This document shows positions 1-9,928 of a stretch of 64,000 bases of DNA, in pieces. The notes beneath the pieces are model-generated. The model was not told where the DNA came from, searched no databases, and was given only the letters and a program-made list of their open reading frames with translations. The position numbers and the translations under genes were made by a program. Position 1 is the first letter of the stretch, and each line of letters starts with the position of its first letter. The DNA is from Ignavibacteriota bacterium. Lineage in GTDB: Bacteria > Bacteroidota > Ignavibacteria > Ignavibacteriales > Melioribacteraceae. The stretch is taken from NCBI GenBank assembly GCA_002698995.1, contig PAAX01000012.1, positions 124,001 through 188,000 on the forward strand, written 5' to 3'.

Positions 1-1157
1 GTTCCACCACCTAAATAGTTTTGACGAATCCAAATCAAAGTATCAATAAGACCGCCGTAATTGTAATCAACATAATCCTTAAAGAAAACAGAAGGTCTTC
101 CTTCTGAAAAAATTATAAAAGCATAAGCCATATCTTTATCTGTTAAAACAGGATCGTGACCATTATCCACTGAACCGTCATAACCAATTCTGTCAAAATC
201 GTGGTTTTCAACAAAAGTGGAAATATTAAAAGTTGACATACCGCTGTTTATTAATCCGGCGCCGTCAAGCAGGTTCATATTGAACGATCCTGTAGTATTA
301 TTTGCCATATCTTTTAATGTATATCTAAGAGGAAAATCGAATAGACTTATATTTCCACCCAAGTTAGTAACTTCATTAAAGTAGCTTTGAATTTCACTTT
401 CCCCGCTCCAATGTTCTCCAACTATATAAAGATTAGGAAAAGCTTTAGCAAACTGAGCGGTAAATCCCGGCTCAATATGTTTTATTGCATCAATTCTAAA
501 ACCATCGAAGCCAAGATTATTTATAATATATTCTCCCCAGGCAATTAAACTGTCGCCGGTTCCACCTGAGAAATAGCAAAAATCTTCAAAAAATATTTTA
601 TTGTGATATGGAGAGTTGTTATCGCAGTGAACTGAATTTGGATGAAAATTTGCAGCCGTTTTGGGGAATCTTCCACTTGCCGGATTAAATATTACCCATC
701 CGTCAGCAGCAGTTCCGCATTCATAAGGAGCTTGAGCATCAGCATTACCGGCATGATTAAGAACAGCATCGTAATAAAGCTGCACGCCAACTGATTTATA
801 CATTTCAATCATTTGAAGCATTTCAGATTTACTTCCAAATCTAGTTTCCGTGCTTCCTTTTTGATTATACTCTCCAAAATCATAATTGTCGTAAATGTCA
901 TATCCCATTGAAAATCCTCCTCCACCTTTTGCCGCTGGAGGAATCCATACTGCACTGAATCCTGCTGAAGCTAATCTTGGAGCTAATGATTTTAATGAGT
1001 CCCACCATATACCGCCGGGATTTGAATTCCAATAAAATCCTTGCAGAAAGACATCAGATTTAGGAGTAGTTCTTAATTTTTCTAATTCATTTAATGATTG
1101 TGAATTTATGCTGAGAGTAAATAAAATAAGGACCGATACAGAAAATAGTTTTTTCAT
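1..1157 (-). CDS. Secreted alpha-amylase (GH13), C-terminus cut by window edge
   Basis: The reading frame starts at the ATG at 1155-1157 and stays open to base 1, giving about 385 residues of an unfinished protein. It begins with a signal peptide (MKKLFSVSVLILFTLSINSQ), so the enzyme is exported. A (beta/alpha)8 GH13 barrel follows. The three GH13 catalytic acids are visible: nucleophile Asp223 in GFRIDAIKH, acid/base Glu248 in GEHWSGE and Asp320 in VENHDF. The family hydrolyses alpha-1,4-glucans. The gene lies 59 bases after the GHL10 gene on the same strand and probably shares its transcript. The C-terminal domains cannot be seen. Confidence 0.9.
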   Translation of the reverse strand, partial: MKKLFSVSVLILFTLSINSQSLNELEKLRTTPKSDVFLQGFYWNSNPGGIWWDSLKSLAPRLASAGFSAVWIPPAAKGGGGFSMGYDIYDNYDFGEYNQKGSTETRFGSKSEMLQMIEMYKSVGVQLYYDAVLNHAGNADAQAPYECGTAADGWVIFNPASGRFPKTAANFHPNSVHCDNNSPYHNKIFFEDFCYFSGGTGDSLIAWGEYIINNLGFDGFRIDAIKHIEPGFTAQFAKAFPNLYIVGEHWSGESEIQSYFNEVTNLGGNISLFDFPLRYTLKDMANNTTGSFNMNLLDGAGLINSGMSTFNISTFVENHDFDRIGYDGSVDNGHDPVLTDKDMAYAFIIFSEGRPSVFFKDYVDYNYGGLIDTLIWIRQNYLGGG

Positions 1158-1216
1158 TTTCACCAATTTTTAGGAGCAAGATTGTAAAACTAAGGCTCAT
1201 TTTCAATAACAATCGA

Positions 1217-2857
1217 TCAATTAGAAAGTCTAATAGATTTGCCCGAATTGGTAAAATTAATAGTTAGATTGGATGGGTTTTTCAATCGATCGTTTAAGGA
1301 AATAATATTTTTTCCTTTATGAATTTTGTGCTCTGTTATTTTCGAATCATTTTGTGAAATTACAATTTGATCTTCCTTGCTTGAAATAAGCGAAATATAA
1401 AATTGATTGTTAAGCTTCAGCAATACTGGATTAGCTTCATCATCAATTATCATGCTGTAAAAAGAATTTAATATTGGATTTCTAACAGTAATTATGTTGG
1501 ATCTCTCTTTGCTTTCATTCCAAGCTTTATCAATAGAGCGTAAATACAAATCCATTACAAATTTATTGCTGCTTGATCTTAATCTAACTGAAGATACATT
1601 ATTCTCAAAAAGCTCTAATAGATTATTTTCATTGTACAAACCATAATAAAAAATAGAGGTTGTATTTGCCGGATTTCTCCAGCTTAGGTGAATAGAATTA
1701 TCAACAAAATTATAAGCTAAATTTTGAGGTGCAGTTGGTTCAGCTTGCTTTATCCAAGGATATTCAACCGGTAAAGCTTTTTCATTAAATAAAGGGAAAG
1801 AAGTATTTGCAATATTTTCGTATCTAAAAAATGAAACTCCATCAGCATTATTATCTCTAGAATATTGAATCATTTTATTAAGCTGAAGTTTTACATCCGG
1901 TTTGTAAGGAGCAAGACCAAGAATTACTTGTCTACCGTATTTATTTTTTAACCAGTCATCTGCAATTTTTTCAAAGGGAACTGATCCGCCGAAAGACCAA
2001 TAAATTTGAGGCACAATGTAATCTATAATTCCGGTTTTAAGCCAGTAGCGAGAATCTTGATAAACATCATTGTATCCTTCAAAACCTCTTAATCCACTAA
2101 TATTTTGATAAATGCCAATCGGTGCTGCACCCAGCTTTATTAAGGGATTAATTTTTTTTATCGAATTGTAAAGATCGGAAATGAAAGAGTTGATATTCAT
2201 CCTTCTCCAATCATCTTTATCTATTCCGCTACCGTATAAAGGATATGATTCGGAATCGTTGAAATTTCTGCCGGGGTAACGTATAAAATCTAAATGAAGA
2301 CCGTCAACATTGTACTTTTGAATTATCTCATTGAATAAATCTGTTAAATAATTTCTTACTTCCGGATAACCCATATCTAACCAGTAAGAAACAGAACCGT
2401 TCTCAACAAACTCTTTTACCCAATACGGAAATTTATTTTTAAGATGATTAGGATTTCTTAATATTGATGTTTCGGAACCGGAAAATAATCTAACTACATT
2501 AACCCAAGCGTGAATTTCCAGTCCCCGTTTGTGAGATTCTTCTATTGCAAATTGTAAAGGATCAAAATCACGTTGTGGAACCAAGTGAATAGCAAACGGC
2601 TCTATTTCAGAATTATAAAGAAGAGTTCCATTGCTTCTTACTTGAAAATAAACTGTGTTGAAGTTATTTCTTTTAAGATCATCAAGAATTTTAATTAGAG
2701 CATTTTTCTGCACTTGAGAATCATTTGATTTTGGAGGCCAATCAAGACGAAAATTAGTTGATATCCAAACTGCTCGAGTTTCTCTTAAAACTTGGGCATC
2801 AAGACATGCAATAAATAAAAAGAGAGCAAGACTAATTCTTAAAAAACTTGATCGCAT
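1217..2857 (-). CDS. GHL10 (YngK-like) family secreted glycoside hydrolase-like protein
   Basis: 546 residues with an N-terminal signal peptide (residues 1-21). The mature part begins with ETRAVWISTNFRLDWPP, the hallmark opening of the GHL10/DUF187 barrel, and carries VDGLHLDFIRYP, the conserved strand bearing acidic residues. The barrel spans about residues 23-345. The rest (about 365-546) looks like beta-sandwich, beginning with a fibronectin-III-like stretch (APQNLAYNF...). The family is related to glycoside hydrolases, but its substrate is not established in general. The start overlaps the end of aroB by 26 bases, so the two are translationally linked; an amylase follows. Specific substrate is unknown. 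Confidence 0.85.
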   Translation of the reverse strand: MRSSFLRISLALFLFIACLDAQVLRETRAVWISTNFRLDWPPKSNDSQVQKNALIKILDDLKRNNFNTVYFQVRSNGTLLYNSEIEPFAIHLVPQRDFDPLQFAIEESHKRGLEIHAWVNVVRLFSGSETSILRNPNHLKNKFPYWVKEFVENGSVSYWLDMGYPEVRNYLTDLFNEIIQKYNVDGLHLDFIRYPGRNFNDSESYPLYGSGIDKDDWRRMNINSFISDLYNSIKKINPLIKLGAAPIGIYQNISGLRGFEGYNDVYQDSRYWLKTGIIDYIVPQIYWSFGGSVPFEKIADDWLKNKYGRQVILGLAPYKPDVKLQLNKMIQYSRDNNADGVSFFRYENIANTSFPLFNEKALPVEYPWIKQAEPTAPQNLAYNFVDNSIHLSWRNPANTTSIFYYGLYNENNLLELFENNVSSVRLRSSSNKFVMDLYLRSIDKAWNESKERSNIITVRNPILNSFYSMIIDDEANPVLLKLNNQFYISLISSKEDQIVISQNDSKITEHKIHKGKNIISLNDRLKNPSNLTINFTNSGKSIRLSN

Positions 2858-3926
2858 TGTTCAGCGCATTATTTATTTGTTTCTTGTCGGCTTCAACATC
2901 AAGAATAAGATTTCCAATTTCTTTAATCAGAACAAACTTTATTTTTCCGTCTCTATTCTTCTTATCCTTTTTCATTGCGTTGATTATTTTTTTCTTATCC
3001 AGCCCTTTAATTTTTATTTTATCCTTTACTTCATCAAACAACTGCAAATAAGTTAACAAAAGAGATTCTTTTAATAAGCCTTTTTCATTAGATAAATAAA
3101 GTGCGGCAACCATACCAATAATTACTGCTTCGCCATGCAGTATTTGGTGCTTTTTCTCTATTTCAACTGCATGTGCAAAAGTATGACCAAAATTCAAAAT
3201 TTTTCTTAATCCGCTTTCTTTTTCATCGCTTGCAACAACACCGGCTTTAAATAAAACAGATTCATAAACTGCTTTGTTAATTTGTGCTGATGAAGACTTT
3301 AATAGTTTTTTAATATTTGCCTGAACAAAAAGGAAGAATTCATTATTAGATAAGAAAGCATACTTAATAACTTCTCCTAAGCCGCATAAAATTTCTCTTT
3401 CCTTAAGAGACGTAAAAAAGTTGAAATCGATTAAAACAAGTTCGGGCTGATAAAATGCCCCAACAATATTTTTAACGCTGCCGAAATTAATTCCGGTTTT
3501 ACCTCCGACAGAACTGTCAACAGCGGCTAATAGTGTAGTAGGCACTTGTACAAATTGAATTCCTCTGCTGTAAGTTGCAGCGGCATATCCGCAAATATCT
3601 CCAATAATTCCCCCGCCAACAGCTATTAGAAGTGAATCTCTGCCAAAGTTTTTCTTTATCAGTTTGTCATAAATCTTGTTTAATGTTTCGAAGGATTTTT
3701 TACTTTCGTTAATATCGAGAATAAGTTTTTCAATCTTTCCCTTATGTGATTTTACGAACTTTTCAATTTTAGTAGAATGAGTTTTATTTACGCTTTTATC
3801 AACGACAATAAGAATATTACCGTATAAGTTTCTTTCCTTTAACTCTTTGTTTAATGAAGAAAAGCTGTTCTTCTTTATAATTACATCATAACTGTTTTCT
3901 TTTAAGTCAACAAATACATTATTCAT
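2832..3926 (-). CDS. aroB: 3-dehydroquinate synthase
   Basis: 364 residues, the normal length for AroB. It converts DAHP to 3-dehydroquinate in the cytoplasmic shikimate pathway, using NAD and a divalent metal. The NAD-binding glycine run GGGIIGDICG (about 103-112), the conserved VPTTLLAAVDSSVGGKTGIN block (about 128-147), and the metal ligands in GLGEVIKYAF, FGHTFAHAVE and LHGEAVIIG are all present. The N-terminus overlaps the aroK stop by 8 bases and the C-terminus overlaps the GHL10 start by 26 bases, showing tight operon packing. Several AAA/Lys-rich stretches reflect the AT-rich genome. Nothing is missing from the active site. Confidence 0.97.
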   Translation of the reverse strand: MNNVFVDLKENSYDVIIKKNSFSSLNKELKERNLYGNILIVVDKSVNKTHSTKIEKFVKSHKGKIEKLILDINESKKSFETLNKIYDKLIKKNFGRDSLLIAVGGGIIGDICGYAAATYSRGIQFVQVPTTLLAAVDSSVGGKTGINFGSVKNIVGAFYQPELVLIDFNFFTSLKEREILCGLGEVIKYAFLSNNEFFLFVQANIKKLLKSSSAQINKAVYESVLFKAGVVASDEKESGLRKILNFGHTFAHAVEIEKKHQILHGEAVIIGMVAALYLSNEKGLLKESLLLTYLQLFDEVKDKIKIKGLDKKKIINAMKKDKKNRDGKIKFVLIKEIGNLILDVEADKKQINNALNNAIKFFKN

Positions 3927-4470
3927 TTACATACCTCAAGATTTTTTTATATAAAGCATCGGCTGTTAAACCAAGTCTTCTATCGTCGGCTTCAAAAACC
4001 AAATCAGCATTAAGATAATAAGGTTCGCGTTCATTTAAAAGTTTTTCTATCTTTTCTTTTAATTTGATTTCTTTGTTATCGGAAAGAACAATATCCCTGA
4101 GTAAAGGTCTGTCTGTTTTATTCTTTAATCTTTGAAACAAGATTTCGGATGAAACCCGAAGATAAACCAGCAAACCAGACTCTTTAACAAAATTAAGATT
4201 TTTATTGTTAATAATAGTTCCACCTCCAAGCGAAACTACAATTTTAGGTTCTTCAGAAATCTCTTTTAAAAGATTTGATTCAAAATTTCTAAAATATTCT
4301 TCTCCTTTTGTTTTAAATATTTCGACTACGGTAGCCTTTTCTCTTTCAACTATCTCTTTGTCTAAATCATAGAAATTCCAACCGAGCATATTGGCAAGTA
4401 TTGGTCCAAGCGTACTTTTACCGCACGTCATAAATCCGGTTAAAAATATTTTATTAGATTTTTCGAGCAT
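3919..4470 (-). CDS. aroK: Shikimate kinase
   Basis: 183 residues. Phosphorylates shikimate with ATP. The P-loop is GFMTCGKST (residues 12-20). It fits GxxxxGKS but has Thr-Cys where many family members have Gly-Ser or Gly-Ala. The shikimate-binding DLDKEIVE, the GGGTII block after beta-strand 3 and the lid RPLL motif are present. It precedes aroB with an 8-base overlap, an arrangement seen in many bacteria. A gene for an outer-membrane-like protein lies 43 bases upstream on the same strand, so the promoter may lie above that gene. Confidence 0.95.
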   Translation of the reverse strand: MLEKSNKIFLTGFMTCGKSTLGPILANMLGWNFYDLDKEIVEREKATVVEIFKTKGEEYFRNFESNLLKEISEEPKIVVSLGGGTIINNKNLNFVKESGLLVYLRVSSEILFQRLKNKTDRPLLRDIVLSDNKEIKLKEKIEKLLNEREPYYLNADLVFEADDRRLGLTADALYKKILRYVNE

Positions 4471-4513
4471 ATCTGTTATAATTAAAGAAAGGTAAAATTA
4501 ATGAAAAGATTTG

Positions 4514-5227
4514 TTAAAAATGAAATACTAATCCTAATGAAAAAGCAACACCATCAAGATTAAAGCGTGAATCAAAATTGTATAAAGGAAGCTGGTATTC
4601 TTTACCTTCAATTATAACAGAATCTTTATTGTATTTTGATTCTAATTTAAAATCGGGATCGCGGAATTTCATTTTTAATCTGGCAGATAAAAAATCAAGT
4701 ATCATATAATCCATTCCAATTGCGGCTTGAATTCCGTATGAAAAATCTCTTGAAACATTTTCTGCTTTTACATCTGCAAATTCTCTTACGTGATTTGCAT
4801 AATAAAAAGCAATTCCTCCCCCCATAAAAAACTTAAATGAGTCGGTAGAAAAAGGGAGAAAATAGTAAACCGAAAGATCGAAAGGAATAAGTTCAAATCC
4901 TTCTTTTGCAGTTAATCTGTAAACTCCGCTGTTATCTGAAATTGTAAAGACTCTCAAATCGTTTGTATGCTTTATATATTCTGTTCCCGCAGCAATTATC
5001 AGCGATTTGTTTATTCTGTATAAAAACTCTGTTGATATGCTGTAAAAACCGTTAAGCTGAATATTTTCATCTCTGAAAATCTGATTTGCAGAATTAGGAT
5101 AAGGATAAAGTCTGGCTGAAGTAGAATAATTATAACTGATTGAAAAACCAAACCGGTAATTGTTAAACTGCGCTAAAACGGAAGCAGTTAGTAAAATAAT
5201 TGTAAAAAGGATTTTGATTTTTATCAT
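4514..5227 (-). CDS. Predicted outer-membrane beta-barrel protein, unknown function
   Basis: 237 residues with a signal peptide (residues 1-19, ending VLAQ). The mature chain alternates aromatic and polar residues in short strands (NNYRFGFSISYNYS, FFMGGGIAFYYANH) and ends with a strand finishing LGLVFHF. A C-terminal aromatic is typical of outer-membrane barrels. It resembles the broad OmpA-like/PorT-like barrel class by pattern only; no named family was recognised. It is first in the run of minus-strand genes leading into aroK (43-base gap) and may be co-transcribed with it, although no functional link to aromatic synthesis is evident. Confidence 0.65.
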   Translation of the reverse strand: MIKIKILFTIILLTASVLAQFNNYRFGFSISYNYSTSARLYPYPNSANQIFRDENIQLNGFYSISTEFLYRINKSLIIAAGTEYIKHTNDLRVFTISDNSGVYRLTAKEGFELIPFDLSVYYFLPFSTDSFKFFMGGGIAFYYANHVREFADVKAENVSRDFSYGIQAAIGMDYMILDFLSARLKMKFRDPDFKLESKYNKDSVIIEGKEYQLPLYNFDSRFNLDGVAFSLGLVFHF

Positions 5228-5567
5228 GAAATAATTTATGAATTTAATTCTTCCTAAAAAGTGTAAAAATAAGGAGAAAGATTTTAAGGATAACTAAATC
5301 TAAACACAAGCAACTTTTAAACGATTATAAATAATTGACTTTAATGATTCGGAGATTTATTTTACTAATTGTATGAAGAATAAAGAAAATTATTAATATC
5401 TGGTAATACATTACATCAGTAAAATAATCTTTACAGTTAAATTAAGTTCGATATGAATTTTAATCTATCAAAAAATATTAAAGCACGTATTTAATTTGAA
5501 AGATATTGTTGATTTCCGTAACCAAAATAATGAAGGTTACTTTATAATCTTAATAAGGCTGATGTAA
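5228..5567. other. 340-base divergent intergenic region
   Basis: This gap separates the minus-strand aro operon from the plus-strand TonB receptor, so it must hold two promoters. A possible TTGACT (5335-5340)-N17-TATTTT (5358-5363) pair reads towards the receptor. A 6-base inverted repeat GTAACC/GGTTAC (5518-5523 and 5535-5540) sits 28 bases before the receptor ATG. No B12-riboswitch signature (GCCACTG-type box), tRNA or small ORF was found. All regulatory readings here are weak. Confidence 0.3.
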
Positions 5568-7553
5568 ATGGGAAGAGAGATAATCATAAAAAACTGTAAG
5601 TTTTTTCTGCCAATTTTACTTTTCCATATTTTTTTAATTTATGAAACAAAAGCGCAATCAGATACTAATTCAATATATGATTTAACACTTTCCCAATTAA
5701 CACAATTAAAAGTTACATCGGTAAATAAAGTAGAGCAAAGCGTAAATGAAATTCCTGCTACTGTTTTTGTTATAACCGCAGAGGAATTAAAAGAAAGAGG
5801 AATCTTTACACTTGAAGAAGCACTTTCAGATTTACCGGGATTTCAATTTAGAAATATACAAGGAATTAACAGTTACGTTTTTCAACGAGGGATTCCAAAT
5901 CAAAATAATCTTACTCTTTTGTTAATAGATGGAATTCAGATTAATGAATTAAACTCCGGCGGATTTTATGGTGGGGGTCAGTATAATATTTCTAATATTG
6001 AAAGAATAGAAGTGATTAATGGTCCAGCTTCTGCAGTTTACGGAACAAATGCTGTAAGCGGTGTAATTAATATCATTACAAAAAATCCATTATCAAATAG
6101 TGCTGATATTTCTGCTGCTTACGGTTCATTCAATTCATTAATGGGTAATTTTAATTACAGTTTTATTAATCCAAGCGAATCATTTAAAATACGTTTTTCC
6201 GGAATGTATAAATACAGTACCAAGGCGGAATTGGGAGGAGCGGAAGGTGATTATAACTGGACAGAGAATATTGAAAATTATGAAAGAGATTACTCATTCG
6301 ATCTCAAATTAATTTCAGGCGGATTAACTTTTGGTACAAGTTACATACAGAAACAAACACCAACCACAACTTCAAACAAAGCTGTAGGAACAATTTATTC
6401 CGATAGAGGGACTTTCTGGAATATCAGATTTATAAATAATTACTTGAAGTATAACTTTTATTCATCAAATGATTTTTCATTAACGGCAGTTTTATACAAT
6501 AGAAATGCCACTGTTTTAAGCAACTCAATTTACGAAGTTGTAGATACTGCTCAAGTAGGATATTTCCGTCCCAACAATTTAACGGGGATTGAAAGTATTG
6601 CCGATTTGAAAGTTTTAGAAAATCTATTTATTACTTCCGGCTTAACCTTTGAGTATGAAAGCTTAGCCGAATCAAACTCGTTTTCATACAGCAGCAGCCC
6701 AAATATTAAACCGCCAAAACCTGTAACTCCTAAAATGATATCAAATTATTTAACTAGTATTTTTATTGAACCAAGAATAAAGATAGAAGAAAAATTATTT
6801 TTCTCGGCTGGATTACGATTTGATAACAGCACTATTTATGACAATATATTAACTCCGAGGGCAGGGTTAAGTTATAATTATAATAATGTTCAATTCAGAA
6901 TTTCATACTCACAAGCTTTTAGAGCACCCAAACCGTGGGATTATACAGATGGAGTCGGAAACAATTCCTTAAACCCAGAAAGAATGAAGTCAATTGAAGG
7001 CGCGGTTAAAACCTTCTTTCATGAAAATTTTATTGCGGGAATTAATCTATACAGAAATCATTTAGAAAATGCATTAACAAGAGAATTAACTCCAAACGGT
7101 TTTAGATGGATAAACAGCGGCGGAGCTTATGTTAACGGAGCAGAGGTTTACTTTAATTACTTAATTGGAAAGCTGAAAACAAATTTCAATTATACTTTTA
7201 CAGAAAGCTACAATGAGAATGGAACTTATCTTACCGAAATAAGCAGACACACTTTTAACACAGGATTAACTTACTCGCTTTCAAAAAACTTTAAAATCAA
7301 TTTCAGAGCAAATTATTTCGGCAAAAGGGAAAATCCTAGAATAATTGCTTCAACAAATAATTCTCTTATTGATCCGGCTTTGATATTTCATGCAGCCGTT
7401 TCCTTATTAAATTATAAAGGAATTGATCTTCAGCTTTCTGTAAAAAATATTTTTGATACCGAATATTACCATACATCAAATAGACAGCCGGATAGATACA
7501 GACAATCACAAAGGACTTTTATTTTTACTGCAGGCTATTCATTGTTTAATTGA
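5568..7553 (+). CDS. TonB-dependent outer-membrane receptor
   Basis: 661 residues with a signal peptide (to about residue 30, ETKAQ). The plug domain runs from about residue 45 to 170. It contains NEIPATVFVITAEELKERG, FQRGIPNQNN, the NISNIERIEVINGPASAVYG block and SGVINIITK, all typical of TonB-dependent receptors. The rest is a 22-strand-type barrel ending in an aromatic-rich strand (TAGYSLFN). It lacks the N-terminal carboxypeptidase-like domain seen in the receptor at 31812-34028, and it is short, as in siderophore/cobalamin-type receptors. A YfiR-domain histidine kinase starts 24 bases downstream, suggesting ligand uptake coupled to sensing. Substrate cannot be told from sequence. Confidence 0.93.
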   Translation: MGREIIIKNCKFFLPILLFHIFLIYETKAQSDTNSIYDLTLSQLTQLKVTSVNKVEQSVNEIPATVFVITAEELKERGIFTLEEALSDLPGFQFRNIQGINSYVFQRGIPNQNNLTLLLIDGIQINELNSGGFYGGGQYNISNIERIEVINGPASAVYGTNAVSGVINIITKNPLSNSADISAAYGSFNSLMGNFNYSFINPSESFKIRFSGMYKYSTKAELGGAEGDYNWTENIENYERDYSFDLKLISGGLTFGTSYIQKQTPTTTSNKAVGTIYSDRGTFWNIRFINNYLKYNFYSSNDFSLTAVLYNRNATVLSNSIYEVVDTAQVGYFRPNNLTGIESIADLKVLENLFITSGLTFEYESLAESNSFSYSSSPNIKPPKPVTPKMISNYLTSIFIEPRIKIEEKLFFSAGLRFDNSTIYDNILTPRAGLSYNYNNVQFRISYSQAFRAPKPWDYTDGVGNNSLNPERMKSIEGAVKTFFHENFIAGINLYRNHLENALTRELTPNGFRWINSGGAYVNGAEVYFNYLIGKLKTNFNYTFTESYNENGTYLTEISRHTFNTGLTYSLSKNFKINFRANYFGKRENPRIIASTNNSLIDPALIFHAAVSLLNYKGIDLQLSVKNIFDTEYYHTSNRQPDRYRQSQRTFIFTAGYSLFN

Positions 7554-7577
7554 AAAACATTTACATGGAATGTTATA

Positions 7578-9908
7578 ATGACAAACATTAGAAATTCAGT
7601 AATTGTGTTCACATTAATTTCATTGTTGTTCAGGATAGAAATTAATTCGCAATCCTTAAAACACCACCAAGCAGTAGCCGCATATCTATACAACTTTGCT
7701 AAAAATGTACGATGGGAAAATGAGAATCGAATTTCGGAATTTAAATTCCACTATGTGGGAAATAACGAAAGAATTAAAGAAGAATTAGAATCACTTGCAA
7801 AATTAAGACGATTACGAGATAAACCAATTAAAATCACATACAACAATTCCGAACTAGAAAAAGCACATTTAGTATTTATCAGTAAAGATGCAAATCCACA
7901 ATTAGTGCAGTTGTATGACAGAATAGAAGGAAAAAATATTCTGCTTGTAAGTGAAGAATATTCAGATAAAAAACTAATCATGATAAACCTAACAAAGAAG
8001 AATGAATCCCTTCATTTTGAGATTAACAAAGCAAATATTATAAATCAGAATATAGAAATAACAGATGATCTAATTTTACTTGGGGGAACAGAGATTGATG
8101 TTGCATCACTTTATAGAGAAAGTCAGCAGACGTTAAGAACATTGCAAAAACATGCAGATAAATTAGAAGAAAATTTAATTAATCTGGAAAGAAGCATAAA
8201 TGCAAAATCCAAGGAGATTGAATTACAGAAAGAAAATTTGGAAAAGCAGTCAAACAAACTAAACGAACAGAATAAAACATTAAGTGAACAATCTTTGCTT
8301 TTAAAAAAGCGGGACAAGGAATTATCCGAACAGTTAAATAAGATAAATGAACAGAATGAAATCTATGAGAAGCAGTCAAAAAAACTTGAAGAGCAAAAGG
8401 AAGAATTAGCTGAAGGGAATAAACTTCTAAACGAATTAAAAGAAGATATAGAGAAGCAAAAAAATGATTTGGCTGAACAATCAAAAGCTTTAGAAGAGCA
8501 AAGCAAAACAATAGGGAAACAGCAGGAATATTTACATCTTTTAATAATTATAGTTGCACTTGTAATTTTGTTAAGTGCTGCGGTTTATATCGGGTATAAG
8601 AATAAAATTCGTTTAACAAAGGAACTTGAAATTAAAGTTCAGGAAAGAACAAATGAACTAAAAAAATTAAATGAAGAACTTGAAGAAAGAGTAAACAAAA
8701 GAACCGATGAGCTGCAGCGGACAAATAAAAATTTGGGTGAAGCAAAGAAAGAAATTGAAGAAGTAAACAAATATTTGCTAAATGAAATTGATGTTCGTAA
8801 AAAAGTTCAAACCGATCTTGCTGAAAGTGAAAAAAGATTAGAAGCGATTCTTAATTATGCCCCTATACTTGTTTATATAAATGATGTTAATGGTAAATAC
8901 ATTTTCGTCAATTATGAATTTGAAAAGGTAATGAAATTAAAATTTGAGGAAGTCGTAAATAAAAATGATCTTGAAATATTTCCAAAGCAAAGAGCCGAAA
9001 GGAATATTGCCCAAAACAAAAAAGTAATAGAAACCGGTAAAGCACTTACTTTTGAAAATCCGTCACAGAAGGAAGACGGACTTCATTATTTCTTTGATAT
9101 CATCTTTCCGATATTTGACAGTAATAATAAAATAACAGCAACATGCGGCTGGACTATCGACATTACTGATAGAAAGAAGAGAGAAGAAGTTCTTAAAGAA
9201 GCAAAAGATAAAGCTGAATCTGCAGATAAATTGAAATCGGCTTTTCTTGCTACAATGTCACACGAACTAAGAACTCCTCTTAACTCAATAATTGGTTTTA
9301 CCGGAATTTTATTAAAAGGGATTGCGGGACCATTAAACTCGGAACAGATAAAACAGTTAGGATTGGTAAAAGGAAGCGCTCAGCATCTTTTGGCGTTGAT
9401 AAATGATGTTTTAGATATTTCAAAAATTGAAGCGGGACAGTTGGTCGTATCAATTTCCAAGGTTGATTTTAGAAAAACATTAACAGGTGTGGTGGAAAGT
9501 ATTATACCTTCTGCAGAAAAAAAATCTCTTGAAGTTTACTTAAGCATTGCAGATGAAGTAAGCGAAATAGAAAGTGATGAACGGAGAGTAGGACAAATAT
9601 TTCTCAACTTAGTTAATAACGCAATTAAATTTACAAATGAAGGTTTTATTAAAATCGACAGTTTAATTCAAAACGGTAAATTAATTACAAAAGTAATGGA
9701 TAGCGGAATAGGGATAAAAGAAGAAGATAAAGAAAAACTCTTTAAACCATTTAGTCAAATTGACACCGGACTTTCGCGCAACCATGAGGGAACCGGTCTG
9801 GGCTTATCAATTACTAAAAAACTTGTAGAAAAATTGGGCGGCAAAATTTATGTTGAAAGTTCGGTTAATAAAGGAAGTACATTTATAGTTGAATTTCCTA
9901 ACAAATAA
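7578..9908 (+). CDS. YfiR-domain/coiled-coil/PAS sensor histidine kinase
   Basis: 776 residues. A signal sequence (1-25) leads to a periplasmic YfiR/DUF4154-like domain (about 27-175; starts LKHHQAVAAYLYNFAKNVRW, ends LLGGTEID). An unusually long periplasmic coiled coil of about 140 residues rich in EQ-S-LxKQ heptads follows, then a transmembrane helix (about 315-337). A short cytoplasmic coiled coil, one PAS domain (about 415-530), HisKA with His562 in ATMSHELRTP, and a complete HATPase (GTGLGLSITKK) follow. YfiR-type domains sense redox or surface conditions in characterised systems. The neighbouring TonB receptor upstream and receiver protein 20 bases downstream suggest a receptor-kinase-regulator chain. 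The input signal is unknown. Confidence 0.9.
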   Translation: MTNIRNSVIVFTLISLLFRIEINSQSLKHHQAVAAYLYNFAKNVRWENENRISEFKFHYVGNNERIKEELESLAKLRRLRDKPIKITYNNSELEKAHLVFISKDANPQLVQLYDRIEGKNILLVSEEYSDKKLIMINLTKKNESLHFEINKANIINQNIEITDDLILLGGTEIDVASLYRESQQTLRTLQKHADKLEENLINLERSINAKSKEIELQKENLEKQSNKLNEQNKTLSEQSLLLKKRDKELSEQLNKINEQNEIYEKQSKKLEEQKEELAEGNKLLNELKEDIEKQKNDLAEQSKALEEQSKTIGKQQEYLHLLIIIVALVILLSAAVYIGYKNKIRLTKELEIKVQERTNELKKLNEELEERVNKRTDELQRTNKNLGEAKKEIEEVNKYLLNEIDVRKKVQTDLAESEKRLEAILNYAPILVYINDVNGKYIFVNYEFEKVMKLKFEEVVNKNDLEIFPKQRAERNIAQNKKVIETGKALTFENPSQKEDGLHYFFDIIFPIFDSNNKITATCGWTIDITDRKKREEVLKEAKDKAESADKLKSAFLATMSHELRTPLNSIIGFTGILLKGIAGPLNSEQIKQLGLVKGSAQHLLALINDVLDISKIEAGQLVVSISKVDFRKTLTGVVESIIPSAEKKSLEVYLSIADEVSEIESDERRVGQIFLNLVNNAIKFTNEGFIKIDSLIQNGKLITKVMDSGIGIKEEDKEKLFKPFSQIDTGLSRNHEGTGLGLSITKKLVEKLGGKIYVESSVNKGSTFIVEFPNK

Positions 9909-9928
9909 AAGAAAGAGAAAAAGATATT

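Noticed and set aside
5228-5567. Cobalamin riboswitch before the TonB receptor
   Set aside because: No GCCACTG-type box or three-way junction pairing could be found, so the receptor is not assigned to cobalamin.
8123-8511. Two minus-strand ORFs of 64 and 110 residues
   Set aside because: They are antisense to the EQ-rich coiled-coil of the YfiR kinase; the low-complexity bias keeps the reverse frames open.
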